Below, piece after piece: positions 42,820 to 50,666 of a stretch of DNA of 64,000 bases. The notes under the pieces are model-generated. The model saw nothing but the letters and a program-made list of their open reading frames with translations, did no database searches and was not told the DNA's origin. The stretch comes from Streptomyces sp. SID12488 (GTDB taxonomy: Bacteria; Actinomycetota; Actinomycetes; Streptomycetales; Streptomycetaceae), in the NCBI RefSeq assembly GCF_010548275.1, contig NZ_JAAGLT010000010.1, forward strand, positions 124,001 through 188,000. The letters are read 5' to 3'. Within the stretch, counting starts at the first letter, position 1, and each line of letters opens with the position of its first letter. The translations under genes were made by a program, and so were the position numbers.

Positions 42820-43353
42820 CTACTCTGCGTCGTCCGCGGGCTTCTCGTCCTCGGCGTCCTCGGCGTCCGGCTCCAGGCCGAGCTGCTCGACGAGCCACTT
42901 GTCGAACTCGATCGCGGCCCGCACCCAGCTCACCGTCGACGACACGAAGTGCTCCAGGGCGACGCCCGTCCCGATCAGCATCTGCGCCTCGCCGATCAGG
43001 CGAACGGTGCCGTCGTCGTGCGTGTGGCTGTACACCTTGGGCCACAGGGTCCGCCGGTTCCAGTCGTCGATCGACTCGAGCAGCGCGGGCTTCCCCTCGA
43101 TCGGGTGGGGTCGGTCGTAGAACGTCCGCACCGAGAAGACCTGCTGGTCACCCTCACCACGGAACATGAAGTACGTGCGGAACTGCTCCCACGGCGCGGC
43201 GAGGTCACCCTCGTCGTCGATGACGTACTTCAGCTCCATCTGTTCCAGGAGCTGCTTCACAAGGTCCTGGTCCGGAACGACGGGGCCTGCCGGGCCTTGC
43301 TGCGGCTCGGGCTGGCCCCCGAAGTTAGGGATCGAGGACGGGTCGATGGTCAT
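42820..43353 (-). CDS. YbjN-domain protein
   Basis: 177 residues. A YbjN/T3SS-chaperone-like fold: WEQFRTYFMFRGEGDQQVFS, ALLESIDDWNRRTLWPKVYS and the helical end SSTVSWVRAAIEFDKWLVEQ, with acidic tail. In enterobacteria YbjN affects stress tolerance and motility by unknown means. It lies 151 bases downstream of clpB on the same strand without a clear terminator between, so it may be part of the heat-shock transcript. ATG 43353 (MTIDPSS) is chosen; the gap to clpB is otherwise non-coding. Confidence 0.85.
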   Translation of the reverse strand: MTIDPSSIPNFGGQPEPQQGPAGPVVPDQDLVKQLLEQMELKYVIDDEGDLAAPWEQFRTYFMFRGEGDQQVFSVRTFYDRPHPIEGKPALLESIDDWNRRTLWPKVYSHTHDDGTVRLIGEAQMLIGTGVALEHFVSSTVSWVRAAIEFDKWLVEQLGLEPDAEDAEDEKPADDAE

Positions 43354-43504
43354 ACGTGAACACTCCTGCAGTCGTCTGGCTCGTCCGGCCATCGCTGAGA
43401 CCAGACGTACGCTCCCCACCCTCTCTTGCTTCGCCCCCGACCGGCAACAGTCGCCCTCCCGCACCGGCCGTGAGCGTCCGAAAACAGCGTGCCGCAGCCA
43501 ACGA

Positions 43505-46162
43505 CTACAGCGTCTTGCCCGTGGCCGGTCCCGCCTCCGGTCCCGCTGCCGGTCCCGTTCCCGGTCCCGTTTCCGGATCCGTCGCCGGTCCCACGATCAG
43601 GCCCTCCCCGAACGCGTCCACCCGTACCGTGTCGCCGTCCTTCACCTCGCCAGCCAGGATCTCCTTGGCGAGGCGGTCGCCGATCGCCGTCTGGATCAGG
43701 CGGCGCAGGGGGCGGGCGCCGTACGCCGGGTCGTTGCCCTCGTCGGCGAGCCAGGCCAGGGCGGCCGGGGTGACGTCCAGCGTCAGACGGCGTTCGGCCA
43801 GACGCTTGGCGAGGCGGCCGATCTGGAGGCCCGCGATGCGCTCCAGTTCCTGCCCGTTCAGGGCGGAGAAGACGACCATGTCGTCCAGGCGGTTCAGGAA
43901 CTCCGGCTTGAAGGAGGCCCGGACCACCTCCAGCACCTGCTGCTTCTTCACCTCCGCCGACGTCAGCGGCTCGACCAGGTACTGACTGCCGAGGTTCGAC
44001 GTCAGGATCAGGATCGCGTTGCGGAAGTCGACGGTGCGGCCCTGGCCGTCCGTGAGGCGGCCGTCGTCCAGGACCTGGAGGAGGACGTCGAAGACCTCCG
44101 GGTGGGCCTTCTCGACCTCGTCCAGGAGCACCACGCTGTACGGGCGGCGGCGCACCGCCTCCGTCAGCTGGCCGCCCTCCTCGTAGCCGATGTAGCCGGG
44201 CGGGGCGCCGACGAGGCGGGCGACGCTGTGCTTCTCGCCGTACTCCGACATGTCGATGCGGACCATCGCCCGCTCGTCGTCGAAGAGGAAGTCGGCCAGG
44301 GCCTTCGCTAGTTCCGTCTTGCCGACGCCCGTCGGGCCGAGGAAGAGGAAGGAGCCCGTCGGACGGTCCGGGTCCGCGATGCCCGCGCGTGTACGCCGTA
44401 CCGCGTCCGACACCGCCTGGACCGCCTCCGACTGGCCGATCAGACGGCGGCCCAACTCCTCCTCCATGCGCAGGAGTTTGTGGGTCTCGCCCTCCAGGAG
44501 ACGGCCGGCCGGGATGCCGGTCCAGGCGCCGACCACGTCCGCGATGTCGTCGGGGCCGACCTCTTCCTTGACCATTTTGTCCCTGGAGGCCTCCACCTCG
44601 GCCTCTGAGGCCTCCTCCAAGTCCCTTTCCAGGGTGGGGATCTCGCCGTAGAGGAGTTTCGAGGCGGAGTCGAAGTCGCCGTCGCGCTGGGCCCGTTCGG
44701 CCTGGCCGCGGAGTTCGTCGAGCTTCTCCTTCAGCTCGCCGACCCGGTTGAGGGACTGCTTCTCCTTCTCCCAACGGGCCGTCAGGCCGCGCAACTCCTC
44801 CTCCTTGTCGGCGAGATCGCGGCGCAGCCGTTCCAGGCGCTCGCGCGAGGCCGGGTCGGTCTCCCTCTCCAGCGCGAGTTCCTCCATCTTCAACCGGTCC
44901 ACGGCGCGCTGGAGTTCGTCGATCTCAAGAGGGGAGCTGTCGATCTCCATACGGAGGCGTGACGCCGCCTCGTCGACCAGGTCGATCGCCTTGTCGGGGA
45001 GGAAACGGGAGGTGATGTAGCGGTCGGAGAGGGTCGCCGCGGCCACCAGGGCGCTGTCCGCGATGACGACCTTGTGGTGGGCCTCGTACCGGCCCTTGAG
45101 GCCGCGCAGGATCGCGATGGTGTCCTCGACGCTCGGCTCCGCGACCAGGACCTGCTGGAAGCGGCGCTCCAGGGCGGGGTCCTTCTCGATCCGCTCGCGG
45201 TACTCGTCGAGGGTCGTCGCGCCGACCATGCGCAGCTCACCACGGGCCAGCATCGGCTTCAGCATGTTGCCGGCGTCCATCGAGGAGTCGCCGCCTGCGC
45301 CCGCGCCGACGACCGTGTGGAGTTCGTCGATGAAGGTGATGATCTGGCCGTCGGAGCCCTTGATCTCCGCCAGGACCGTCTTCAGGCGCTCCTCGAACTC
45401 GCCCCGGTACTTCGCCCCGGCGACCATCGCGCCGAGGTCCAGGGAGACGAGGCGCTTGTTCTTGAGCGACTCCGGTACGTCGCCCTTGACGATGCGCTGG
45501 GCGAGACCCTCGACGACGGCCGTCTTGCCCACGCCCGGTTCACCGATGAGCACCGGGTTGTTCTTCGTACGGCGGGACAGGACCTGGACGACCCGGCGGA
45601 TCTCCTGGTCCCGGCCGATGACCGGGTCGAGCTTGCCCTCCCGGGCGGCGGCCGTGAAGTCCGTACCGAACTTCTCCAGGGCCTTGTACTGGCCCTCGGG
45701 GTCGGCTGTGGTCACGCGACGCCCTCCCCTGCTCTTCTGGAACGCGTCCAGCAGCTTCTTCGCGCCGGCGCCCTGTTGGGAGAGTACGTCCCCGACGGGG
45801 CCGCCCTTCGCGGCGATGCCGATGAGGAGATGCTCGGTGGACAGGTACTCGTCGCCGAGCTCCTTCGCCCGTTCGGCCGCATCGGCGATGACCGAAAGAA
45901 GTTCCCGGCTGGGCTGTGGGGGCGCGACGGTCGAGCCGGTCACGCTGGGCAGGTTCGCGAGGACGCGCTCGGCGCCCGCGCGTACGGCCGCCTGGTCGGC
46001 CTCGACCGCGACCAGGAGGTCGACGATGTTCTCGTTGTCCTCCCCCGCGAGCAGCGCCAGCAGCAGGTGCGCGGGGGTCAGGTCCGGGTGCCCCCCGGAC
46101 ACGGCCCTGCTGGTGGCCGCATTGATCGCGTCCCGGCTCCTGTTGGTCAGCTCGGCGTCCAC
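43505..46162 (-). CDS. clpB: ATP-dependent disaggregase ClpB
   Basis: 885 residues from GTG 46162 (GGGAG upstream). Clp_N repeats (residues about 1-145), AAA1 with Walker A GEPGVGKTA, a middle coiled coil (about 405-520), AAA2 with Walker A GPTGVGKTE and sensor TSNLGSQ, and the D2-small domain are complete. It rescues aggregated proteins with DnaK/DnaJ. The C-terminus carries an unusual GP/GT-rich tail (about 26 residues, PETGPGTGPAAGPEAGP) from hexamer repeats. The HspR operator 71 bases upstream predicts heat-shock induction; hspR and dnaJ lie 16 kb to the right. Confidence 0.97.
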   Translation of the reverse strand: MDAELTNRSRDAINAATSRAVSGGHPDLTPAHLLLALLAGEDNENIVDLLVAVEADQAAVRAGAERVLANLPSVTGSTVAPPQPSRELLSVIADAAERAKELGDEYLSTEHLLIGIAAKGGPVGDVLSQQGAGAKKLLDAFQKSRGGRRVTTADPEGQYKALEKFGTDFTAAAREGKLDPVIGRDQEIRRVVQVLSRRTKNNPVLIGEPGVGKTAVVEGLAQRIVKGDVPESLKNKRLVSLDLGAMVAGAKYRGEFEERLKTVLAEIKGSDGQIITFIDELHTVVGAGAGGDSSMDAGNMLKPMLARGELRMVGATTLDEYRERIEKDPALERRFQQVLVAEPSVEDTIAILRGLKGRYEAHHKVVIADSALVAAATLSDRYITSRFLPDKAIDLVDEAASRLRMEIDSSPLEIDELQRAVDRLKMEELALERETDPASRERLERLRRDLADKEEELRGLTARWEKEKQSLNRVGELKEKLDELRGQAERAQRDGDFDSASKLLYGEIPTLERDLEEASEAEVEASRDKMVKEEVGPDDIADVVGAWTGIPAGRLLEGETHKLLRMEEELGRRLIGQSEAVQAVSDAVRRTRAGIADPDRPTGSFLFLGPTGVGKTELAKALADFLFDDERAMVRIDMSEYGEKHSVARLVGAPPGYIGYEEGGQLTEAVRRRPYSVVLLDEVEKAHPEVFDVLLQVLDDGRLTDGQGRTVDFRNAILILTSNLGSQYLVEPLTSAEVKKQQVLEVVRASFKPEFLNRLDDMVVFSALNGQELERIAGLQIGRLAKRLAERRLTLDVTPAALAWLADEGNDPAYGARPLRRLIQTAIGDRLAKEILAGEVKDGDTVRVDAFGEGLIVGPATDPETGPGTGPAAGPEAGPATGKTL

Positions 46163-46232
46163 AGTCGCTGTCTCCCTTCCCTGTAACCCGGTACTGATCC
46201 CGGTCATGGCTGACACAGCCAGCGTACACAAA

Positions 46233-46253
46233 GTTGAGTCTATTCAACTCAAG
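46233..46253. promoter_or_regulatory. HAIR element (HspR operator) upstream of clpB
   Basis: GTTGAGT-CTATTCA-ACTCAAG is one base from the consensus CTTGAGT-N7-ACTCAAG recognised by the heat-shock repressor HspR. It lies 71-91 bases before the clpB GTG, overlapping a plausible promoter. The hspR gene is in this window. Confidence 0.92.
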
Positions 46254-46282
46254 GTGGACGGGGTGGCTGGGCAGACCAAAAA

Positions 46283-46310
46283 CCGCCCATCCTCATTGAC
46301 GGATGGGCGG
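46283..46310. terminator. Perfect hairpin upstream of the clpB promoter
   Basis: Ten-base arms CCGCCCATCC and GGATGGGCGG with an eight-base loop. Together with the next hairpin it should stop transcripts of the Rieske-like gene before they reach the clpB promoter. Confidence 0.7.
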
Positions 46311-46408
46311 CGGAAGCAGAGGCGGCGGGCGGCCGTTTTCAGCCAAGCGAGCGGGCGCGGCATCCGGGACGGGACACCCTCAAACCCTGATATTTCACCG
46401 GAAACAGC

Positions 46409-46445
46409 AGCGGCGTCACCGTGTTCAGGTCACGGTGACGCCGCT
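46409..46445 (-). terminator. Hairpin terminator after the Rieske-like gene
   Basis: Fifteen-base arms AGCGGCGTCACCGTG and CACGGTGACGCCGCT with a seven-base loop lie 46 bases beyond the stop of the Rieske-like gene. Confidence 0.8.
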
Positions 46446-46491
46446 ACTGGGGGGAAGTACCTGAGCGATCTACTGCGACGGGGGAATCGCG

Positions 46492-46866
46492 TCAGGCACT
46501 GCGGGGGGTGGCTGAGATGGTCTGTACGTCCTGGAAATCGGGGATGTCCGGGATGTCGGGGTGGTCCAGCCGGTGATCGCGCTGATCCAGGTTCACAAAG
46601 ATCATTCCGTACCGAATCGCACACCGTACGGGCTGCGGCGCCCCCCGAGGCCGCCGCAGACACCGGTATGCCCTTACGTCTTCCTCGTCGTCCCGCGTCA
46701 CGACGACCGGCTCTCCGAACACGGTCACCATGAGCGAGTCACCACTGTGGGGGACGGCAGTGACCAGGTCGATGAAGTGCCAGCCGGAGCGGTAGGCGGT
46801 TGCCATTTCGCGACGGAAGGAGCGGTCGTCAGGGGGAGTGGTCACATCAGGCCCAAACGCTGTCAT
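46492..46866 (-). CDS. Miniature Rieske-like protein with altered ligands
   Basis: 124 residues. Residues about 22-95 follow the start of Rieske oxygenase alpha subunits: WHFIDLVTAVPHSGD, VTVFGEPVVVTRDDEEDVRA, then CLRRPRGAP, CAIR and GMIFVNLD. In true Rieske proteins the cluster ligands are CxH and CxxH about 17 residues apart. Here the Cys are kept (69 and 82), both His are Arg (71 and 85) and the loop is shortened, so a normal [2Fe-2S] Rieske cluster is unlikely. There is no catalytic domain. The start overlaps the DSVW peptide gene by 20 bases, implying coupled translation. The C-terminal repeat DHPDIPDIPDFQD is unusual. Role unknown. Confidence 0.72.
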   Translation of the reverse strand: MTAFGPDVTTPPDDRSFRREMATAYRSGWHFIDLVTAVPHSGDSLMVTVFGEPVVVTRDDEEDVRAYRCLRRPRGAPQPVRCAIRYGMIFVNLDQRDHRLDHPDIPDIPDFQDVQTISATPRSA

Positions 46867-47062
46867 CTGGGCGCGCAGGAGCAACCGGCCATACGCTGTC
46901 ACCGGCAACAGTGACGGTCTCGACCGCCGTCGGCCAGACACTGTCCGCTCGAGTGTCGCCCTTCCCGCCGGAGATGCCACTGAGCGTTCCGAACCCCACG
47001 ACGGCGGAGAAGGCGGCGACAAGCACCGAGTGAAGCATTCTGTTACGCATAGTCGGCTTCAT
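46847..47062 (-). CDS. Small exported peptide with three DSVW repeats
   Basis: About 71 residues from ATG 47062; ATGs at 47050 and 47038 are alternatives. A signal-like segment (RMLHSVLVAAFSAVVGFGTL, residues 8-27) is followed by a 40-residue tail with DSVWP at 40-44, DSVWP at 55-59 and the C-terminal DSVWA at 67-71. There is no cysteine, so it is not a lipoprotein or disulfide toxin. The end overlaps the Rieske-like gene. It is divergent from a LuxR-type regulator gene about 125 bases away. The layout suggests a signal or modified peptide precursor; this is inference, and I do not recognise a described family. Confidence 0.6.
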   Translation of the reverse strand: MKPTMRNRMLHSVLVAAFSAVVGFGTLSGISGGKGDTRADSVWPTAVETVTVAGDSVWPVAPARPDDSVWA

Positions 47063-47186
47063 CCTCACTTGAAGGTCCCTCTTCCCCCGTTGAGTAGAAC
47101 GATGGCTCATTCGGGCACGTCATGGCCACATAATCGATGCATCATGTTCCTGCACGTTCAGGACCCTGGGGGGTGGAGATTTGGTG

Positions 47187-48164
47187 ATGAATAGGACTAA
47201 AGCGACACATCCCCACGCGGTGACCGATCTATGCGAGGAGGGTGGCCGCCTTTATGCGGACGCTCTGCGCACCGGACGCATAGCCCGCACCGACGCGGAA
47301 AGCGCTCCTTGCCTGATTGAATTCGCCCTGCTTCATCCTGATCCCGACGACGTGAAATGGCTGCGTCCCGTGCCTCCGGCGGTCGCTCTGGCTCAGCGGC
47401 TCAACCCCATAGAAACCGAGATCACCGAGCGCCGTCGGTTGTCGATCGAATTGGCCGACGCGTTCGGGCCGTTCATGGCTCTCAGTGCCCAGTCAACGGC
47501 AAGCACACACTCGATCACCGTGCTGGAGGGCAACGACCGCATCAACGCCGCACTCGACCTGGCCACAGCCCAGTGCCGGACCGAGATGCTCACCGTCCAG
47601 CCCAGCGGCCACCGCCCCGAGCGCAGCCTCATCCAGGGGCTGGAGCGCGACAGGCCGCTGGTCGAACGTGGTGTGAGCATCCGGACCCTCTATCAGCACA
47701 CCGCCCGCTACAGCGCCGAGAAACAGGCCTACGTGGACCGGTTCTCCAACGGCAAGGTGGAGTACCGGACCATCGACGAGTTGGTCGAGCGCCTCATCAT
47801 CTGCGATGAGACCGTCGCCTTCATCCCGACTCGCGACGACCAGAAGGTCGCCCTGGAGCTTCGTCACCCTGGCCTCGTCCGCTATCTGATCAAGGTGTTC
47901 GAGTTCATGTGGTCCCGCTCGGTCCCGCTGAGTGCTGGCGCCCCCTACGAAACCGCGCCCGACGGCCTCACCGACATCCAGCACTCCATCGCCAAGCTCC
48001 TCATCGAGGGCCACGTCGACGAGGCCATCGCCCGCCGCCTCGGGATGAACGTGCGCACCTGCCGCGCCCACATCGCCAAGCTGGCCACCTCCCTCGGCAG
48101 CGGCAGCCGCGCCCAGCTCGGGTTCCTGATCGCGCAGTCGGGGATCCTCGACCAGGAACACTGA
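47187..48164 (+). CDS. LuxR-type regulator, first of three paralogues
   Basis: 325 residues. An N-terminal region unique to the group (DLCEEGGRLYADALRTGRIA, APCLIEFALLHPDPDDVKWL), a TrmB/phospholipase-D-like middle domain (RTEMLTVQPSGHRPERSLIQ, VSIRTLYQHTARYS, ETVAFIPTRDDQKVALELRH) and a C-terminal LuxR helix-turn-helix (LLIEGHVDEAIARRLGMNVR then TCRAHIAKLATSL). No receiver domain is present, so a small-molecule or peptide signal is likely. GGTGGAG precedes ATG 47187. It is divergent from the DSVW peptide gene and is its most likely regulator. Confidence 0.88.
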   Translation: MNRTKATHPHAVTDLCEEGGRLYADALRTGRIARTDAESAPCLIEFALLHPDPDDVKWLRPVPPAVALAQRLNPIETEITERRRLSIELADAFGPFMALSAQSTASTHSITVLEGNDRINAALDLATAQCRTEMLTVQPSGHRPERSLIQGLERDRPLVERGVSIRTLYQHTARYSAEKQAYVDRFSNGKVEYRTIDELVERLIICDETVAFIPTRDDQKVALELRHPGLVRYLIKVFEFMWSRSVPLSAGAPYETAPDGLTDIQHSIAKLLIEGHVDEAIARRLGMNVRTCRAHIAKLATSLGSGSRAQLGFLIAQSGILDQEH

Positions 48165-48181
48165 GCACAAGGGAGTCACCG

Positions 48182-49162
48182 GTGGCTGAACGGCACCCGC
48201 ACGGGGCTGAGGAACTGTGCGAGGCAGGCATGAGCCTTTACGTCCGCGCGCTGCGCGAGGGCCACGTGCCGGACGACGAGGCCGGCGATGCTCCCTGCCT
48301 GATCGACTTCGGGCTGCTTCGGCCCGACCTCGAGAACCCGCGCCGACTGCGTCCGCTGGCCGCCGCAGTGGCCCTCTCCCGGCTGTTGCACGAGAGCGCG
48401 GAGGACACGGCCAGGAGGCGGCGGCAGGAGTCGCTGCTGGCCGAAGCGTTCGAGCCGCTCATGCGCATCGATGTCCCGGACGCGGTGGCCGATACACCCA
48501 TGATCAGCGTCCTCAGTGGCATCGACCGGATCAACCTTGCCATCTCCCAGAGCATGGCAGACGCCTCCAGCGAACTCCTCACGATCCAGCCCCACAACGG
48601 TCGCGCCCCTGTGGTTTTGGCCGACGCTCTGACGCGTGATCAGGCGCTCCTCGACCGGGGCGCACGGATCCGCACCCTCTACCAGCACACGTTCCGCCAC
48701 TCCCTGGTCGTCCGCGCCCGATACGAGCAGTTGACCGGCGACGTCGAGGCCCGAACCCTGGACGAGTTGACCAAGCGGCTGATCATCGTAGACCGGACCG
48801 TCGCCTTCATCCCCGCCAACGAAGAACGCACCCTCGCCCTGGAGATCCGCCACCCGGTCCTCGTGGACTACCTCGCCACCACCTTCGATCGGCTGTGGCA
48901 GCTGGCCACCCCGATGTATCCGCAGGCCGTTCAACTCCCGTCCCTCGACGGCGTCACGCCACGTCAGCAAGCCATCGCCGCCCTGCTCGTCGAGGGCCAC
49001 ACCGACGCCGTCATCGCCACCCGCCTCGGCATGAACGTCCGCACCGCCCGCGTCCACATCGCCAAGCTCGCCGCCACCCTCGGCAGCGAGAGCCGCGCCC
49101 AACTCGGTTACCTCATCGGGCAGTCGGGGATTCTGGAGCCGGAGTCGGCGCCGGAAGGCTGA
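48182..49162 (+). CDS. LuxR-type regulator, second paralogue
   Basis: 326 residues with the same three-part layout as its left neighbour: ELCEAGMSLYVRALREGHVP, APCLIDFGLLRPDLENPRRL, ARIRTLYQHTFRHSLVVRAR, TVAFIPANEERTLALEIRHP, and HTH LLVEGHTDAVIATRLGMNVR. GTG start 48182, 17 bases after the previous stop, with AAGGGAG upstream, so the two are probably one operon. A tandem duplication with clear divergence. Its 3' end overlaps the third, convergent paralogue by 50 bases. Confidence 0.88.
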   Translation: MAERHPHGAEELCEAGMSLYVRALREGHVPDDEAGDAPCLIDFGLLRPDLENPRRLRPLAAAVALSRLLHESAEDTARRRRQESLLAEAFEPLMRIDVPDAVADTPMISVLSGIDRINLAISQSMADASSELLTIQPHNGRAPVVLADALTRDQALLDRGARIRTLYQHTFRHSLVVRARYEQLTGDVEARTLDELTKRLIIVDRTVAFIPANEERTLALEIRHPVLVDYLATTFDRLWQLATPMYPQAVQLPSLDGVTPRQQAIAALLVEGHTDAVIATRLGMNVRTARVHIAKLAATLGSESRAQLGYLIGQSGILEPESAPEG

Positions 49163-50222
49163 GTGCCGTGCCGCCGCCCGGCGCGGTGACGGCCGGTGGG
49201 CAGTCCAGGCCCGCCTGCGCTATCCGTACCCCCAGCTGCGTCCGGCTGGCCGCCCCCAGCGTCTCCGAGAGCCGGGCGATGTGTGCCCGGCAGGTGCGGA
49301 CGCTGATCCCCAGGCGTTCGGCGACCACAGCGTCCTGGTGACCCTCCGCGAGCAGGGTGGCGATGGACCGCTCCCGGTGCGAGATGCCCTCGATGCCCGT
49401 GTCGGGGAGCGAGGCCGTCAGCGGGACCGCCAGGCGCCACAGGCGGTCGAAGACCGTGCCCAGGTAGCGCACCAGCGCCGGGTGGCGGATCTCCAGCGCG
49501 ACCGTCCGCTCCGCGTTCGCCGGGATGAAGGCCACCGTGCGGTCGAAGAGGATCAGCCGCTCGATCACCTCGTCGAGGGTGCGCGCCTCGGCGGCTCCGC
49601 CCACCAGTTCGAGGTAGTTGAGCAGTCCCTGACCGTGCCGGGCCACATGGTTGTACAGGCCGCGCATCCGCACACCGCGCCCGCGCAGTTCGAGCGCCCG
49701 GTGCAGGCCCTCCGAGAGTTCGTACTCGCGGCGGATGCCGCCGGGCTGGACGGTGAGCACCTCGGTCGTGCACGCCTGGGTCGCCTCGTCCATCGCGGTC
49801 TGGATACGGGCGAGGCCGTCCAGGACACGCAGGGCCGTGCCCTCGCCGAAGCCGAACCCGGGGCCACCGCCGGTACCGGTCCCGGTACGGGAACCGGAGC
49901 CGGCGTACTGGCTCTCCCCGCCGAGGGAGGTGTACCGCTCGAAGGCCGCGACCGCCGAGCCCACCCGGCCCTGACTCGCGCTGACCTCGTCGTAGACGCC
50001 GCGCAGCAGCCGGGTCATGACCTCCTGCGGGGAGGTCGGCACCAGCCAGGCCATGTCGTCGGGGTCGGGGTGCAGCAGGGCGAGTTCGAGCAGGCACGGC
50101 GCCGTCTCGGCGTCCCGGCGCGGCACACGGCCCCGCCGTACGGCCCGGGAATACACGCGATCCCCGGCCTCGCACAGTCGGTCAGCACCGTGTGGATGCT
50201 CGTCCGTCCCGTGCCCGGCCAT
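49113..50222 (-). CDS. LuxR-type regulator, third paralogue
   Basis: 369 residues, same family as the two to its left (RLCEAGDRVYSRAVRRGRVP, APCLLELALLHPDPDDMAWL, MRGLYNHVARHGQGLLNYLE, and HTH LLAEGHQDAVVAERLGISVR). It is longer because of a Gly/Thr-rich insertion near residue 110-125 (GSRTGTGTGGGPGFGFGEG), from hexamer-like repeats, and a Pro-rich tail. Opposite strand and overlapping ends mean that read-through transcription could be antisense to the second paralogue. The upstream 444-base gap holds its promoter. Confidence 0.86.
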   Translation of the reverse strand: MAGHGTDEHPHGADRLCEAGDRVYSRAVRRGRVPRRDAETAPCLLELALLHPDPDDMAWLVPTSPQEVMTRLLRGVYDEVSASQGRVGSAVAAFERYTSLGGESQYAGSGSRTGTGTGGGPGFGFGEGTALRVLDGLARIQTAMDEATQACTTEVLTVQPGGIRREYELSEGLHRALELRGRGVRMRGLYNHVARHGQGLLNYLELVGGAAEARTLDEVIERLILFDRTVAFIPANAERTVALEIRHPALVRYLGTVFDRLWRLAVPLTASLPDTGIEGISHRERSIATLLAEGHQDAVVAERLGISVRTCRAHIARLSETLGAASRTQLGVRIAQAGLDCPPAVTAPGGGTALSLPAPTPAPESPTAR

Positions 50223-50666
50223 CGCCCCATCCCACTACTGGTTCCAGCACTTTGCAGCGCCACTATGCGCGGCCCGGACGTGGTCCGCAACAAGGCGAGG
50301 TCCGCCACGCGCCCCCAATCCCCTTACTATGTCCGACTTTCGCCCCTCCTCCGCCCGTGTCCCTGCAACAAGCTGACGGTGGTGGGACGTTGCGCGTGAG
50401 GGCATTGTGGAAATCGCTTCCCAAGGGCGTAACGGGGCCGCCGCGAGGCGCGAACGGGGGAACGCCCGAAGCGGCCCCGGCAGGACGTCACCGTCCGGCC
50501 GGGGCCATCAGCCTGCCCGGCGCGGCGCGAAGGGACCCGATGAGACCTGAGAAGGTCTGAGGAGATCCGAGGAGACCGGAGTGAAAGCGCGTACCACAAC
50601 TTTCGCGTGAGCTGCCGGAAATCACTCGGAGATCGTCCCGTTACGTCCCGCCCCTACCGTCAGGCC
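50223..50666. other. 444-base divergent gap with a central hairpin
   Basis: No gene seen. It should carry the promoters of the third LuxR-type gene (leftwards) and of the ATP-grasp operon (rightwards). A hairpin at 50473-50506 has arms GGCCCCGG and CCGGGGCC with a nested inner stem (GGAC/GTCC). Purine-rich short repeats (GAGGAGATC-like) lie at 50540-50585. Confidence 0.5.

Noticed and set aside
43350..44774. 474-codon minus-strand frame within clpB
   Set aside because: Out-of-frame Arg/Gly/Pro-rich translation of clpB.
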